Source: Orychophragmus violaceus (taxonomy: Eukaryota > Streptophyta > Magnoliopsida > Brassicales > Brassicaceae). From it: a stretch of DNA of 64,000 nt. The notes below the pieces were generated by a model. That model worked only from the letters and a program-made list of their open reading frames with translations. It was not told where the DNA came from and did no database searches. Positions 48,644 through 59,104 of the stretch are shown piece by piece (position 1 is the stretch's first letter; every line of letters begins with the position of its first letter). The DNA lies in the NCBI GenBank assembly GCA_030180135.1, contig CM058240.1, positions 75,945,581 to 76,009,580 on the forward strand, read 5' to 3'. Both the position numbers and the translations under genes were made by a program.

Positions 48644-51600
48644 TTCCCACCCTCTTGAGAAGGTTCTGTCTTCAAAACCGCATAACCTGTACAAAAAGGA
48701 GATAAATCAGAAACATTAAAGCTCGACGAAATGTACATCTCACCTGGAAGTTCAAGTTTGTAGGCGTTGTCGTTGATCTTCTCCAGGACTCTGAACGGGC
48801 CGTCTCCTCGTGGTGATAGCTTTGATTTCCGTTGGTTTGGAAACCTCTCGGGTCGCATGTGTAACCACACCCAATCTCCGGGCTCGAAGGTAATCTCCTT
48901 CCTCTTCTTATGGGCTTGTCGTTTGTAATGGGCCGTCTTCTTCTCCAGATTTTCCTTGACCTTTTGGTTCAACCTCTTGATGGCCTCAGCCTTGCGTTCT
49001 CCATCTTGATTGGCGAAATCCATTGGCGGTAATGGCTTGAGATCTATGAGCGTCTCTGGCTTAAATCCATACACAATCTCAAAAGGCGAAAGCTTAGTAG
49101 CAAAGTGGTTAGCATTATTATAAGAAAATTCAACGTACGGAATACAATCTAACCAGTTACTTAAGTTTTTACCAACCGTGGATCGTAAGAAGGCTGATAG
49201 TGTGCGGTTAACGACCTTGGTCTGGCCGTCCGTCTGCGCATGACAAGTCGTAGAGAACAACAACTTAGTCCCGAGTTTCCTCCAAAGCGTCCTCCAGAAT
49301 TGGCTCAGAAACTTCGTATCTCGATCAGATACAATGGTCTGTGGTAGGCCATGCAGTCGCATTACTTCTCGGAAGAATAGGTCAGCCGTCTGAGTCGCGT
49401 CATTCGACTTGGCGCATGGTATGAAATGGGCCATCTTTGAGAATCGGTCAACCACAACGAATATATAATCCTTGTGCCTGATCTTAGGTAGACCTAACAC
49501 GAAATCCATATAAATATCTACCCAAGGCATGTTAGGAATCAGTAAAGGCATATAAAGACCGTAAGGATGTGACCTGGACTTTGTTTTTAGGCATGTGATG
49601 CACTTAGAACAGAAACGCTCCACGTCTCTTTTCAAGTGCGGCCAGAAGAAGTGGTCGGATAGAACGCTCATTGTCTTATCCACGCCGAAGTGTCCCATCA
49701 AACCGACTCCATGGGATTCACGGATCAGTAGGTCTCGCATCAATTCTTGTGGAATACATAATCGTCGGTCTCGGAAAAGGAAGCCGTCGTGCAAGTAGAA
49801 TGGTCCCTTAGCTCCTTTACTGCATTCCTGAAAAATTGCACCTAAATCAGGGTCAGCGTCATAATGTTCCTTAAGTTGCTCAAACCCCAAAACTTTGGCC
49901 TCCATGGTGCTGATCAATGTGTATCTCCGGGATAAAGCGTCGGCCACGATGTTCTCCTTTCCCTTTTTGTACTTTATGATGTATGGAAATGTCTCCACGA
50001 ATTCGAGCCATTTCGCGTGCCTCCTCTTAAGCGTCGTCTGTCCCCTCAGATGCTTTAACGTCTCATGATCGGTATGGATCACGAACTCCTTGACCAGAAG
50101 ATAGTGCTGCCATGTCTCCAATGACCTCACCAAGGCGTACAGCTCCTTATCGTAAGTCGGATAGTTGAGTGTGGCTCCGTTGAGTTTCTCGCTGAAGTAG
50201 GCCACTGGTCGTCCTCTCTGTGTGAGTACAGCTCCGATCCCTAAACCTGAAGCATCACATTCAATCTCAAAAGTCTTGTCAAAGTTAGGCAAAACAAGAA
50301 TGGGAGCGTTAGTCAAAAGATCCTTGAGCTTCTGGAATGCGTTCTCCTGTGCGGGTCCCCATTTGAACGGAACGTCTTTCTTGATCACGGCTGTGAGTGG
50401 TGCAGCTACGGTGCTGAAATCCTTTACGAACCTCCGGTAGAAACTAGCCAATCCATGAAAGCTTCGGATGTGGCCAATGCTGGTCGGTGTTGGCCATTCC
50501 TGGATAGCCTTAACCTTCTCTTGATCCACTTGTAGTCCCTACGAGCTTACAACAAAGCCTAGAAAAACAAGCTGGTCAGTGCAGAATGTGCACTTCTTGA
50601 GGTTCGCATAAAGGCCTTCTTGACGAAGAGTCTCTATTACTTGCTCAAGGTGCACGAGGTGGTCGGAGAAACACTTACTGTAAATGAGAATATCATCAAA
50701 ATAAAAAACCACAAACTTACTGATGTAGGCTCGTAAGACTTGGTTCATGAGCCTCATGAAAGTGCTGGGAGCGTTGGTAAGACCAAACGGCATGACGAGT
50801 CATTCATATAGTTCCTTCTTGGTTTTAAACGCCGTCTTCCATTCGTCTCCTTCTTTCATCCTTACCTGATGGTAGCCACTTCGTAGATCGATCTTAGAAA
50901 AGACAGATGCTTCATGCAGCTCATCCAACATGTAATCTAGACGCGGTATCAGGTGCCGATACTTAATGGTGATGTTGTTGATCGCTCTGCAGTCGACACA
51001 CATCCTCCAAGATCCGTCTTTCTTCGGTACTAACAAGACGGGAACGGCACATGGGCTGAGACTCTCGTGGATATAGCCCTTAGACATGAGGTCCTGAATC
51101 TGCTTTTCTAACTCCTTGGACTCCGTCGGGTTCATTCGGTACGCCGGTCGGTTTGGTAGAGCGGCTCCAGGTACAAGATCGATCTGGTGTTCAATGCCTC
51201 GGATGGGTGGCAAACCGGCTGGGATCTCCTCCGGGAACACGTCCTTAAACCTGTCCAACAAAGAAACCACTTCTTGGGGCAGCTCTATGTCGTTAGAACA
51301 CGAGTGTAATGCCTCCTTAAAGATCATCAGTAGCACCTGCGTGTTTTGGCTAATAGCCTTGGATACAGAACTTGAAGTAATAAGCAGGTTGGTCTTACTG
51401 ATCTTGCTGTCCTTGGCGAGTTTTAACTGCATCTCGTGGACCTCCAGTGGTGTAAGCGGGGCGAGCTGGTACTTGCGCTTATCGTGGCTGAATGAGTAGT
51501 GGTTGGTGCGTCCGTTGTGCATTGCCTCTTTATCAAACTGCCATGGACGGCCTAGAAGTAAATGTCCAACTTGCATGGGCACGACATCGCACACCACTTG

Positions 51601-53073
51601 GGCTTTGTACTTGCCAATGCTGAACGGAACGGTAACTTGATCGGCGATCCGTATCTCTGTATCGTCGTTGAGCCATCTAAGCCGGTACGGTCGCGGGTGC
51701 TTTGAGACTTGAAGACCGAGCTTGTCGACCATATATCTGCTTGCTACGTTGGCACACGATCCTTCGTCGATGATAAGGCTGCAGACCTTGTTGTTCACCG
51801 TGCACCGGGTATGAAAGATGTTCTCCCGTTGAACCGCCTCGAGATCTACTAAGGCGCTGAGAGCTCTCCGTATCACCAACATCTCTCCGGTATCTGGATA
51901 TTCAATGGGCGTTCCCGGGTCGGTCATCTCTTCTTCCTCTTCTTGCTCGTCTTTCGACTCATACTCGCCAGCCTCCGTAAGGATCATTACCAGTCGGTTC
52001 AGACATTATCGGGACATATGACCTTTTCCTTGACACTTAAAACATGTAATATCTCTAGCTCGAGAGGTACTAGGAAACTTACCTGCTTCTGGGCGGTTGA
52101 ACTTGGTAGCCTCGGTGTTCAGCTTTTTGAACCGCGACTCAACCTCAACGGCTTTGCCTTTGTCAATGGCTCTAGGTGCGGGTGGCGTCCATGTGGAATT
52201 GCTCCGAGCTTGGTTCGTCGTCGCCGCCTTCCGCTTGTTGTGCTGCTCCACCTGGATACTCATGTGCAGTAGCTCGGACATATCATGGTATGGCTGGAGC
52301 TCAACCTTCCGGACAATGCGGTCATGTAGTCCGTCAATGAACTGAGCCATGAGGGTCTCCTCCGAGTCGTCTAACTCGAGCCGATTCCATAGTTGCTCGA
52401 ACTCCTCGAAGTATTCTTCTACGGACCTACTTCCCTGCACCAACTTACGAAATCTCTTCTGTAAGTCTCTATGAAGGTGTGGAGGTACGTACCTTCGTCT
52501 TAGATTGTATTTCATGTCGGCCCACGTAGTGATCTGATCGTGGCGGTGTCTTCTACGTTCAGAAACATCTCGATCCCACCAGGACAAGGCGTGGTCCGTG
52601 AACTGGGCCGCTGCCAATGTTACTTTTCTCCGGTCGTTGTAGGCAAAGTAGTCGAATATATGCTCCATGCGTCGTTCCCATTCGAGGTAGGCTTCAGGGT
52701 CGACCTTACCTGCAAAAGTAGGAGGTTTTAGTTTCACGTCGTTGAAATTAGGACGATGTACCTCATTGTCGCGTATGCGACCGCGATGGTTCGGATCGCG
52801 TCGGTCGTTGGGTCGGTGATTTCTGTCGTGCTGATCGTCCTCGAGATCGGGCATCTCCTCGTCCGTGTCGTCCAGGTATAAACCACAGTCGTGATGTCCG
52901 TGTTGCGCTCGTCTAGGTCGAACGGGTTGGTTGGGTCGTCGTTGTTGGTCGACCGGTCGTTCAAGACGGTTGAGTCGAGCGCCGATCGCCTGGATCGCGG
53001 TCATGAGCTGGGCCAGGTCAGGTGGTGCGGCTTGGTGGTTTTGTTCGTCGGTCATGCTAACTAACCTGCACAC
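48448..53073 (-). pseudogene. CRM Gag-Pol polyprotein, one frame with three stop codons
   Basis: 1542 codons in a single frame without any frameshift. Gag (LSWWDRDVSERRRHRH; zinc knuckle CFKCQGKGHMSR-stop-C), retropepsin (IIDEGSCANVAS, usual DSG/DGG altered to DEG), reverse transcriptase (FYFDDILIYSK), RNase H (ECDASGLGIGAVL), integrase (zinc finger ending CSKCITC; core MDF, VSDRD and TDGQTKVVNR), GPF-like module, and a tail inside the LTR. Stops: TAA 52006-52008 inside the zinc knuckle, TGA 50800-50802 (a Trp in KELY-W-LVMPFG) and TAG 50539-50541. The catalytic integrase Glu is Lys here (codon 49216-49218); the fragment at 31295 keeps Glu. All lesions are point changes, so the copy died recently. 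Confidence 0.9.
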
Positions 53074-53373
53074 TTAACACACAATCAACGCACACAAGAA
53101 AAAAAAATAAAAAAAAATAAAAGGAACTAATAAAACACAAAAGAAAAGGAAATCATACTCCCACAAATAAATAAGGAAAAAAAAAAAGCAAACTGATTAG
53201 TGATTTTTTTTTATGATAAGTAAAAGGAACTAATTTAAGATGAGGTTCAGCCAATTAAACAATCTTATGCTAAGCCAAACCGTAAATTTTAATGCTAACC
53301 GAATGTTCACTAAAGCCCTAATGCTTGCGACAGAAAAGCAATCCTAAATAATTTATGCGGCCGTCAAGGGGAA
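53074..53373 (-). other. CRM leader upstream of gag, minus strand
   Basis: AT-rich, A-run-containing non-coding sequence between the gag start and the inverted LTR. It lacks a minus-strand primer site, because that part of the 5' end is in the opposite orientation at 53374-54690. Confidence 0.55.
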
Positions 53374-54273
53374 TGATGAGGACATCGGTTCAACCGAACC
53401 TGACCAGACCGACTAAGATGAACCATTTCCGACCATGGTGAGCGCACTCCGGACCCGAGCTGGGAAAAAGAGATTCACGGAGAAATTCAACCGAGCCATG
53501 GAACATCTGATCACGAGGAGCAGCATAGACGATATCACAGAGCATTTGGACCATTTGGATCATGATCAGTCCGTCTTGAACCAGCTAGCCCGAAGGATGT
53601 CCGAGACGCCGATTCCGACCACGACCATCCGTTCACATCAGGATCGTCTGTCTGGCCATTACTTAGGATGGACGACGCATCAGTGATCTTCACCATAGGA
53701 GCCGTTGATCCTTAGCCTGTGTCGTCTCTGTGGACCAAAGGTTATACTTTTTTTCCCTTGCAAGGTTTTATCCCACTGGGTTTTCCTTGTAAGGTTTTTA
53801 ATGAGGTAACCTGAGGCCTGTTTCATCTGACAGAACGCACGGCCCATGAAGCCAAGATCATCCCACATGCCTAAGGGGATTTTACTAGTCTTTATTTTAT
53901 GTTTTATTTCCTGTAAGGCCTTAAGGCCCATTCTCTTTTATTTTACCTAGGTTTTCGAAAACTAAGGCTATTTAAGCCAAACTCCTTATATTTTTTTAGT
54001 CACGTTTTAATCAAAGAAAAACCTAGCTACTTGTTTTGTTCCAACGGCCGTGAGTTGTCTTGTGAGGATTCCCCTTGCAACTCAAGACCAAATCAGTTCC
54101 TGTTATAGTTTCTCGTCGATTCATCTACTAGCATCAGCAGAGAGTGACTTCAGTCCAGCTGCTCGTGCTCCATTGCTCTATCTTGTTCGTGGTTCAAAGG
54201 AGAGAGATTTCAGTCCAGCCTTTGCACCTCTGCCCGGTTTCGTTGTGGCTTCAAATCCTTGGAGCCTATATCA
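53374..54273 (+). repeat. CRM LTR in inverted (plus) orientation (900 bp)
   Basis: It starts TGATGAGGACATCGG and ends GGAGCCTATATCA, like the reverse complement of 47742-48643. A plus-strand primer site TGGTATCAGAGC follows at 54276-54287. Confidence 0.85.
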
Positions 54274-54970
54274 TCTGGTATCAGAGCCGAATGTCCTATC
54301 CTCTATCTTTTTAGTTTTTTTTTGTTTAATAGTTTTATTTTTCATTTTATCTTAATTTCAAAAAAAAAAACATTTTCTGTTTTTGTTCTTTTTTATAAAA
54401 TTTAAAAACCATAAAAATGCTTTTTTCCTTTATTTTTCCTAAAGTTTTATTTTCTCATTAAAAAAAAAAATTCCTTTTTTCAGTTTAATTAAAAAAACTT
54501 AAAAAATTATTACTTTTCCTAAATAAATTTCATCCATAAAAACTTTTAAAAAATGTTTTTATTTTATTTCTTAAAAAAAACTAATTTCGTTTTTCTTCTT
54601 TTCATTTAAAAAAAATAAAATATTGTTCTAGTTTTATTTTTATTTTATTTCAAAAAAAAAATTCTAAAAAAAAGAAAATAAAAGGGATTTCTCTAAAGCT
54701 TAGGTTTTGTTTTGTTTGGATCTATGTCCTATGTGTGGATTCACTAAGGTCTAGATTTGTGATCTTATCACAAAGGTTTTCACACCTTTGAGTTGCGATC
54801 TTCAGTCCATCATCAAATCCATCTTCTAGCATCAGCAGAGAGCGACTTCAGTCCAGCTGCTCGTGTTCCATCTCTCTATCCGTTCGTGGCACCAAGGAGA
54901 GCGACCTCAGTCCAACCTTGGAGTCTCGGTCAGATCGATTCATTGTGGGCTTCCCGCAAAGCTTACATCA
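54274..54970 (+). other. Plus-strand leader and partial LTR at the right end of the CRM insertion
   Basis: 54276-54287 is the primer site; an AT-rich leader like 30191-30595 follows to about 54690; then an LTR 3' part like 29940-30188 (CACTAAGG.. GTGATCTTATCACAAAGG) ends at 54970. The same leader-then-LTR order occurs in the composite at 29589-31196. Confidence 0.65.
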
Positions 54971-55519
54971 CTTAGTCTGATCATCTAGCAACTGCTCTAT
55001 CATGGCTTCCATCTTACTCTCATAAGTATTAGCAGCAGGAGATGTCTGATAAGAAGATGATCCATATGTTCTCTGATAAGAATTACCTTGCTGATAAGGT
55101 TTATGATAACCAGCAGTCTGTCCATATACATAAGAGTTCTGATAGCTTGTGAAAGCACTCTTCTGTCCACCATTAAAGAACTTGTTACATTGCTGATTAC
55201 CAAACCTGTTTCCTTGGAATCCAGAGCCACTTATGTAGTTCAAGTCTTTTTCTTGCTTTTCCAATAACTGCTCCATCATGCTTATCAGCTTATCAGACTG
55301 TGTATTTTGAGGAGGAACATGCTGATATGATGGAGATTCATAATCTCTGGTGAATGAATAGGAACCATAGCCTCTGCAGAATGAGTTATTCTGCTGATTT
55401 TCCAACATCCGTTCCATCATTCCCATCATCTTACGCACTGTGTCGATCGATGCAAGCAGTGTCGATCGATGCAAGCAGTGTCGATCGATGCAAGGGCGAA
55501 GATGTGTCGATCGACACAC
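54971..55519 (-). CDS. Athila-2 Gag, N-terminal part (split by CRM insertion)
   Basis: 183 codons from the Met at 55519 to the insertion point; the frame then meets a TGA created by the CRM LTR. SID/HRST repeats come from five palindromes (cores 55444, 55463, 55482, 55508, 55530). Then MMGMMERMLENQQNN, a Gly/Tyr/Ser-rich stretch (YQQGNSYQRTYGSSSYQTS) and MEAMIEQLLDDQTK. The true start may lie further upstream or after a spliced leader; the frame is open above 55519. It continues at 47736. Confidence 0.78.
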
Positions 55520-55540
55520 ATGACCGTGTCGATCGATGCA
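55441..55540 (-). repeat. Five-site palindrome array at the Athila-2 gag start
   Basis: Cores at 55444, 55463, 55482, 55508 and 55530, spacing 19, 19, 26 and 22 bp. Three nearly identical 19-bp units (TGTCGATCGATGCAAGCAG) show local tandem amplification. Element 1 has three sites here (33437-33485). Confidence 0.8.
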
Positions 55541-55660
55541 CGGCGATTACAGGCGTACCTGAAACGCAAGAAACAGAAAAAAAATTAGTGACAAAAAACA
55601 AAAAAAATAAAAAAACCTAGTCTAAACCCTAAGTTCAAATCTATCGAAGAATCAAAAGAG

Positions 55661-55678
55661 TCCCCGGCAACGGCGCCA
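55661..55678 (-). other. Athila-2 primer-binding site (Asp-tRNA)
   Basis: The plus strand reads TCCCCGGCAACGGCGCCA, i.e. TGGCGCCGTTGCCGGGGA on the element strand, an 18-base complement to the 3' end of plant Asp-tRNA as used by Athila elements. It lies six bases from the 5' LTR. Confidence 0.88.
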
Positions 55679-55684
55679 AAAACT

Positions 55685-56831
55685 TGATAGGTCAAGAATT
55701 AATCCCTATACTAACTGCAAGTGCACAGTGATGTGAATGTAGTACTTAGGGTATCGAATCCACAGAGACTCCGGTCAACGATAGATTTAAGAACGGTCGA
55801 GTTAAACTAGGTGAAAGTAGTGTGAAAGCAGTAAATCAGACAGCAGAAAAGTAAACAAATCGGTTGTAAATCTGAAGGCGAAGGCGTTAAGTCTAGGGAG
55901 TTCTCAGGAAATCAGGAACACAGACAATCAATCAAGCGGAATCTAATTAGGAACTGTTCTAGAACTCAAACACAGATATAGAACTAACCAACTGTCGTTG
56001 TGAGAATTCTTTAAGTCTAATAGATAAAAACCAAATGTCTTTGTAATTCCTAACAGATTAAACTAGCTTTAAGATCAAGTTCGATATGTTCACAATTCCC
56101 CTAAACCAAATTTCTTTGCGAGTAGATCAAATTGCTCATGTAGGTTCTTTCTAGCTAATTAACCAACTGTCGTTGTATCAATCAACCTAACATCATAAAT
56201 CTGGATAGCTACTTCAGATTAAGCATTAAAAACAACCCTAGACGAAGAACTAGAAAGTATGAATCCCTAACAGATTTATCAACCTATAATTCCATGAAAT
56301 CCCTAATAAGAATCCCTAAACCTAACAGGTAATCTACTCAGACATAATCATCGAAACAGAAAACATCATGAATAGAAAACCAAATATCATAAAACAAATA
56401 AAGAACTGGGGTTCGAAATCAAGTCTCTTTCGAGAACAAGATCAGCCCCTCAACTCTCTCTGAAAGCGTAAGTAAAGCGTAGCCTAAACAATGGCTTAAA
56501 AACCCTAATATAATGGTCTAATCACGGCTGGGGCTTCTTTGTAATTATCAGAAACTTCTAGGCCAAAGTGCAATTTCCTCAAATCTTCATTAAACGCTCG
56601 CGAGAATTCTGTGTCGACCTTGTGTCGATCGACACAAGTCTGTGAAATCGACAGTGAATTCTATCTCTCGGGTCAATACTCCAAAATGCTCCAGAATGCG
56701 CCATAATCTGCAAATCCGCTCCAAACGTGCCTAGACCTTTAATCATACTAAAAAGACTCCAAAACATAATAAAAGACTCGATAGATAAGACATATACCAT
56801 GGTTAAAAGCCCTAAAATCCATGGTATATCA
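55685..56831 (-). repeat. Athila-2 5' LTR (1147 bp)
   Basis: Homologous to 43931-45130 but with one palindrome (core 56626) instead of two: exactly one 21-bp unit is missing. It also lacks the 32-33-bp duplication. It ends at the CACAA target duplication. Confidence 0.88.
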
Positions 56832-56836
56832 CACAA

Positions 56837-57668
56837 CCCGAGGGATAGGTCCCAGTAACGGGTGTGATGCTCAAACCATGATCCTTTGTGGTGAATGGTT
56901 GCGAGTAGTCACGAAAGAGAAAGGGTGGTGGTGCCGGTGCATTAAGGGCCCTTGCAGGAGTAAGTCTAGAGAGTCTAGACGGTTGTTGGCATTCACGATA
57001 GGGATTGTGTTATGCATTGTGATTGATTTGGTCAAGTCTAGAGAGACTGGACTAGCGTATTGCATTCATGTTGTTGATCATGTGTGCAATTGTCATTTAT
57101 ATGCTTCCGCATTGGGCATATCTTTGATGTTGTTATTGCTTGTTTATGCATGTGAGACGGTTGTGTTGTTTATTGCATTGTGTTTCAGCTATTGCGACGG
57201 GTTGGGTACTAAAGCATGATAGAGTGTCCTGGACTCACTGGGTAACCCATATGGTTGCTCATTAGACTATTTTGTCACACAGGAAGCCATAGGCGGGCTA
57301 GAGGGCAAGTTCGGATGTTAGGCCGCCGGCGTAGCTTCATGTTGTGAGTGTGAATATTGTGGAGTTTATACTATCTAGTATTTTTGCTTGGTGCACCGTA
57401 AACCGTATTTTTTTTTGGTATCATTTTGTAATAGATCCTACTTATACTAATAAAATGTGTTTTCTTAAACTCCACGGTTCCATGATATGAGTTTAGTCCA
57501 AACTAACACAACTTGAGGTCATAGTACGGGTTGTCAAGCCTTAGGAGGTATGTTGGATATTACGGATGGGCCGGCCTGACCTCGGGGCAGGCTGGAACGT
57601 TCGCGTTATTCGACCATTGTGACATCTCCGGCCGTCTATTGTCCGTAGACCGCGTTGGGGGTGTTACA
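56837..57668 (+). repeat. Tekay-like LTR, right part
   Basis: Continues the LTR that starts at 42084 and ends GGGGGTGTTACA, inverted match to the start TGTAATAACCC. No ORF of note. Confidence 0.6.
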
Positions 57669-58258
57669 TGTGGGTCTAATGCTCTTCTGGGTAAATACAG
57701 GACCGGTTGCACCAGGCGTGACAGGTGTGGTCTGGTTCTTGGAGCCTTGCCCGTTTCCAGCCACATCCTTGTCCTTGGTACGCTTTGGCTTGCTTTTTTC
57801 CAACCTAAAGATTCAACAAGATTAGTGTATCTAAGCAAGCCATCTCCAAGTCCTAAACAAGTCTATACAATTCTACACGGACATCTAACCCCAGACGAGT
57901 GGGGTAGCCCTAACCCATAGCCTAGAAAATAACTCCGCTCTGATACCAACTTGAAACACCCCATCCCGGCCTTAGGACCTAGACGGATGTCCCACTAACC
58001 AACTGTTCTACCTTGAGGTTCATTTCCGAACCTCAAGGCTATTTGTTCCATACTTAGCCATTCTAATCATGCATTCATTCCATTCATTCATATCATTCCA
58101 ATCTTATTCTAAGGCAATGAGCAAATATAAGATAAATAGATGATTTTATTAATCAAACCAAGGTACCAATACAAATGAGGTTCAATGTCATTATTGTATA
58201 ATAAAGTATCGGTCCTATGATCTATCTATCTTCACACCACTCGTCCTTAGGTATCTGT
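57669..58258 (-). mobile_element. 5' end of another Gypsy element, minus strand
   Basis: GCTCTGATACCA (57937-57948) is a minus-strand Met-tRNA primer site next to an LTR end at 57952 (minus strand ..GGGTGTTTCA). 57669-57936 would be leader and gag start; minus-strand KSKPKRTKDKDVAGNGQG looks Gag-like. The LTR (57952-58258) is cut by the Athila fragment at 58259. Confidence 0.6.
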
Positions 58259-59104
58259 TGATACGTCGAGTTTTAATCCCTATACTAACTGCAAGTGCAC
58301 AGTAATGTCAATGTAGTACTTAGGGTTATCGAATCCACAGGGACTCCGGTCAACGATAGATTAAGAACAGAAGAGAATTAAACTAGAATGAAAGCAAATT
58401 GTAGTAAATAAAATAGCAGTGCGAGAAAGTAAATCAGATAGCAGATTGGTTGTGAAAGCAGTAATTAAAGGCGCTAAGTCTAGGGCATTTTCAGGAAATC
58501 AGATAAGCAGACAAATCAATCAGTAAGGATCTAATTAAGCACAGTTCTAGAACTTAAAACACGGATGTAGAATTAACCAACTGTCGTTGCGAGAATTCCC
58601 TAAGTCTAAGTGCAACAATCCAAATTCCTTTGCAATTACTAACAGATTAAACCAGCTTTAATTCCAAGTTCGATATGTTCACAATTAAACTAAACCAAAT
58701 TCCTTTGCGAGAAGTTTAATTGCTTAACCAAAATAGTTCAGATTCTAAACCACACTTTCGTGTCGTATTTAGCAACCTAAGATCTAGATTCTAAGTGATC
58801 AAGTTATAACTAGCATTAAACACAATTTAGATCGAAGAACAGATAAGTTATGAATCCTTAACTTAATTAATTAAATCTAGGAAGTCATGAAATCCTTAAT
58901 GAGAAACCCTAAACCTAACAATGAATATACTCAGACATAGAATATGAAGACATAATCAATGAATTAATAGAAATCATAAAAGAGATTTAAATAAATAAAG
59001 GGGTTCAAAATCTTCTCCAAAATAAAGATGAAGTACAGGATCAGATTAGCCCCAATAAGCTCTAAAAACTCTCTGCTCTCAATTATGACTTGTATGTCTA
59101 AGCG
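58259..59104 (-). repeat. Athila-like LTR fragment, minus orientation
   Basis: It starts TGATACGTCGAG..ATCCCTATACTAACTGCAAG, matching the end of the Athila LTRs in reverse, and runs through the middle of the LTR before switching at about 59104 to opposite-strand Athila sequence. It is diverged from elements 1 and 2. Confidence 0.75.

Larger units (their letters stand above)
47742..54970 (-). mobile_element. CRM-type chromovirus with inverted LTR arrangement
   Basis: CTTAG flanks both ends (47737-47741 and 54971-54975). Left: minus-strand LTR (47742-48643). Then minus-strand gag-pol (48448-53073). Then a plus-strand LTR (53374-54273) with its primer site and leader, and a plus-strand 3' LTR part ending ..TTACATCA at 54970. 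So both outer ends are LTR U5 ends facing outward. Pol running into the 3' LTR marks the CRM (centromeric) clade. The inverted order fits autointegration or another cDNA rearrangement before insertion. Confidence 0.82.
43931..56831 (-). mobile_element. Athila-like Gypsy element 2, Gag-protease only
   Basis: Minus-strand element bounded by CACAA (43926-43930 and 56832-56836), with LTRs of 1200 and 1147 bp, a perfect Asp-tRNA primer site, a Gag-protease ORF, and a 1.3-kb 3' region with palindromes and the hairpin plus purine tract. It has no reverse transcriptase or integrase. A CRM element at 47742-54970 interrupts gag. LTRs show a few percent differences by eye. Confidence 0.88.
40371..57668 (+). 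mobile_element. Tekay-like Gypsy remnant with nested insertions
   Basis: 40371-42083 is decayed internal sequence without a recognisable ORF, ending in a tract GAATTCGGGGACGAATTC.. TTAAGGGGGGTAGAA, the style of polypurine tract seen in Tekay/Del chromoviruses. The LTR follows at 42084 (TGTAATAACCC) and, after removing the MITE and the Athila-2 element, ends GGGGGTGTTACA at 57668. No 5' LTR was found in the window. Family assignment rests only on the termini. Confidence 0.5.

Noticed and set aside
57531..57920. 129-codon plus-strand ORF across the Tekay-like LTR end
   Set aside because: It spans an LTR boundary and has no recognisable domain; the plausible Gag reading is on the minus strand.
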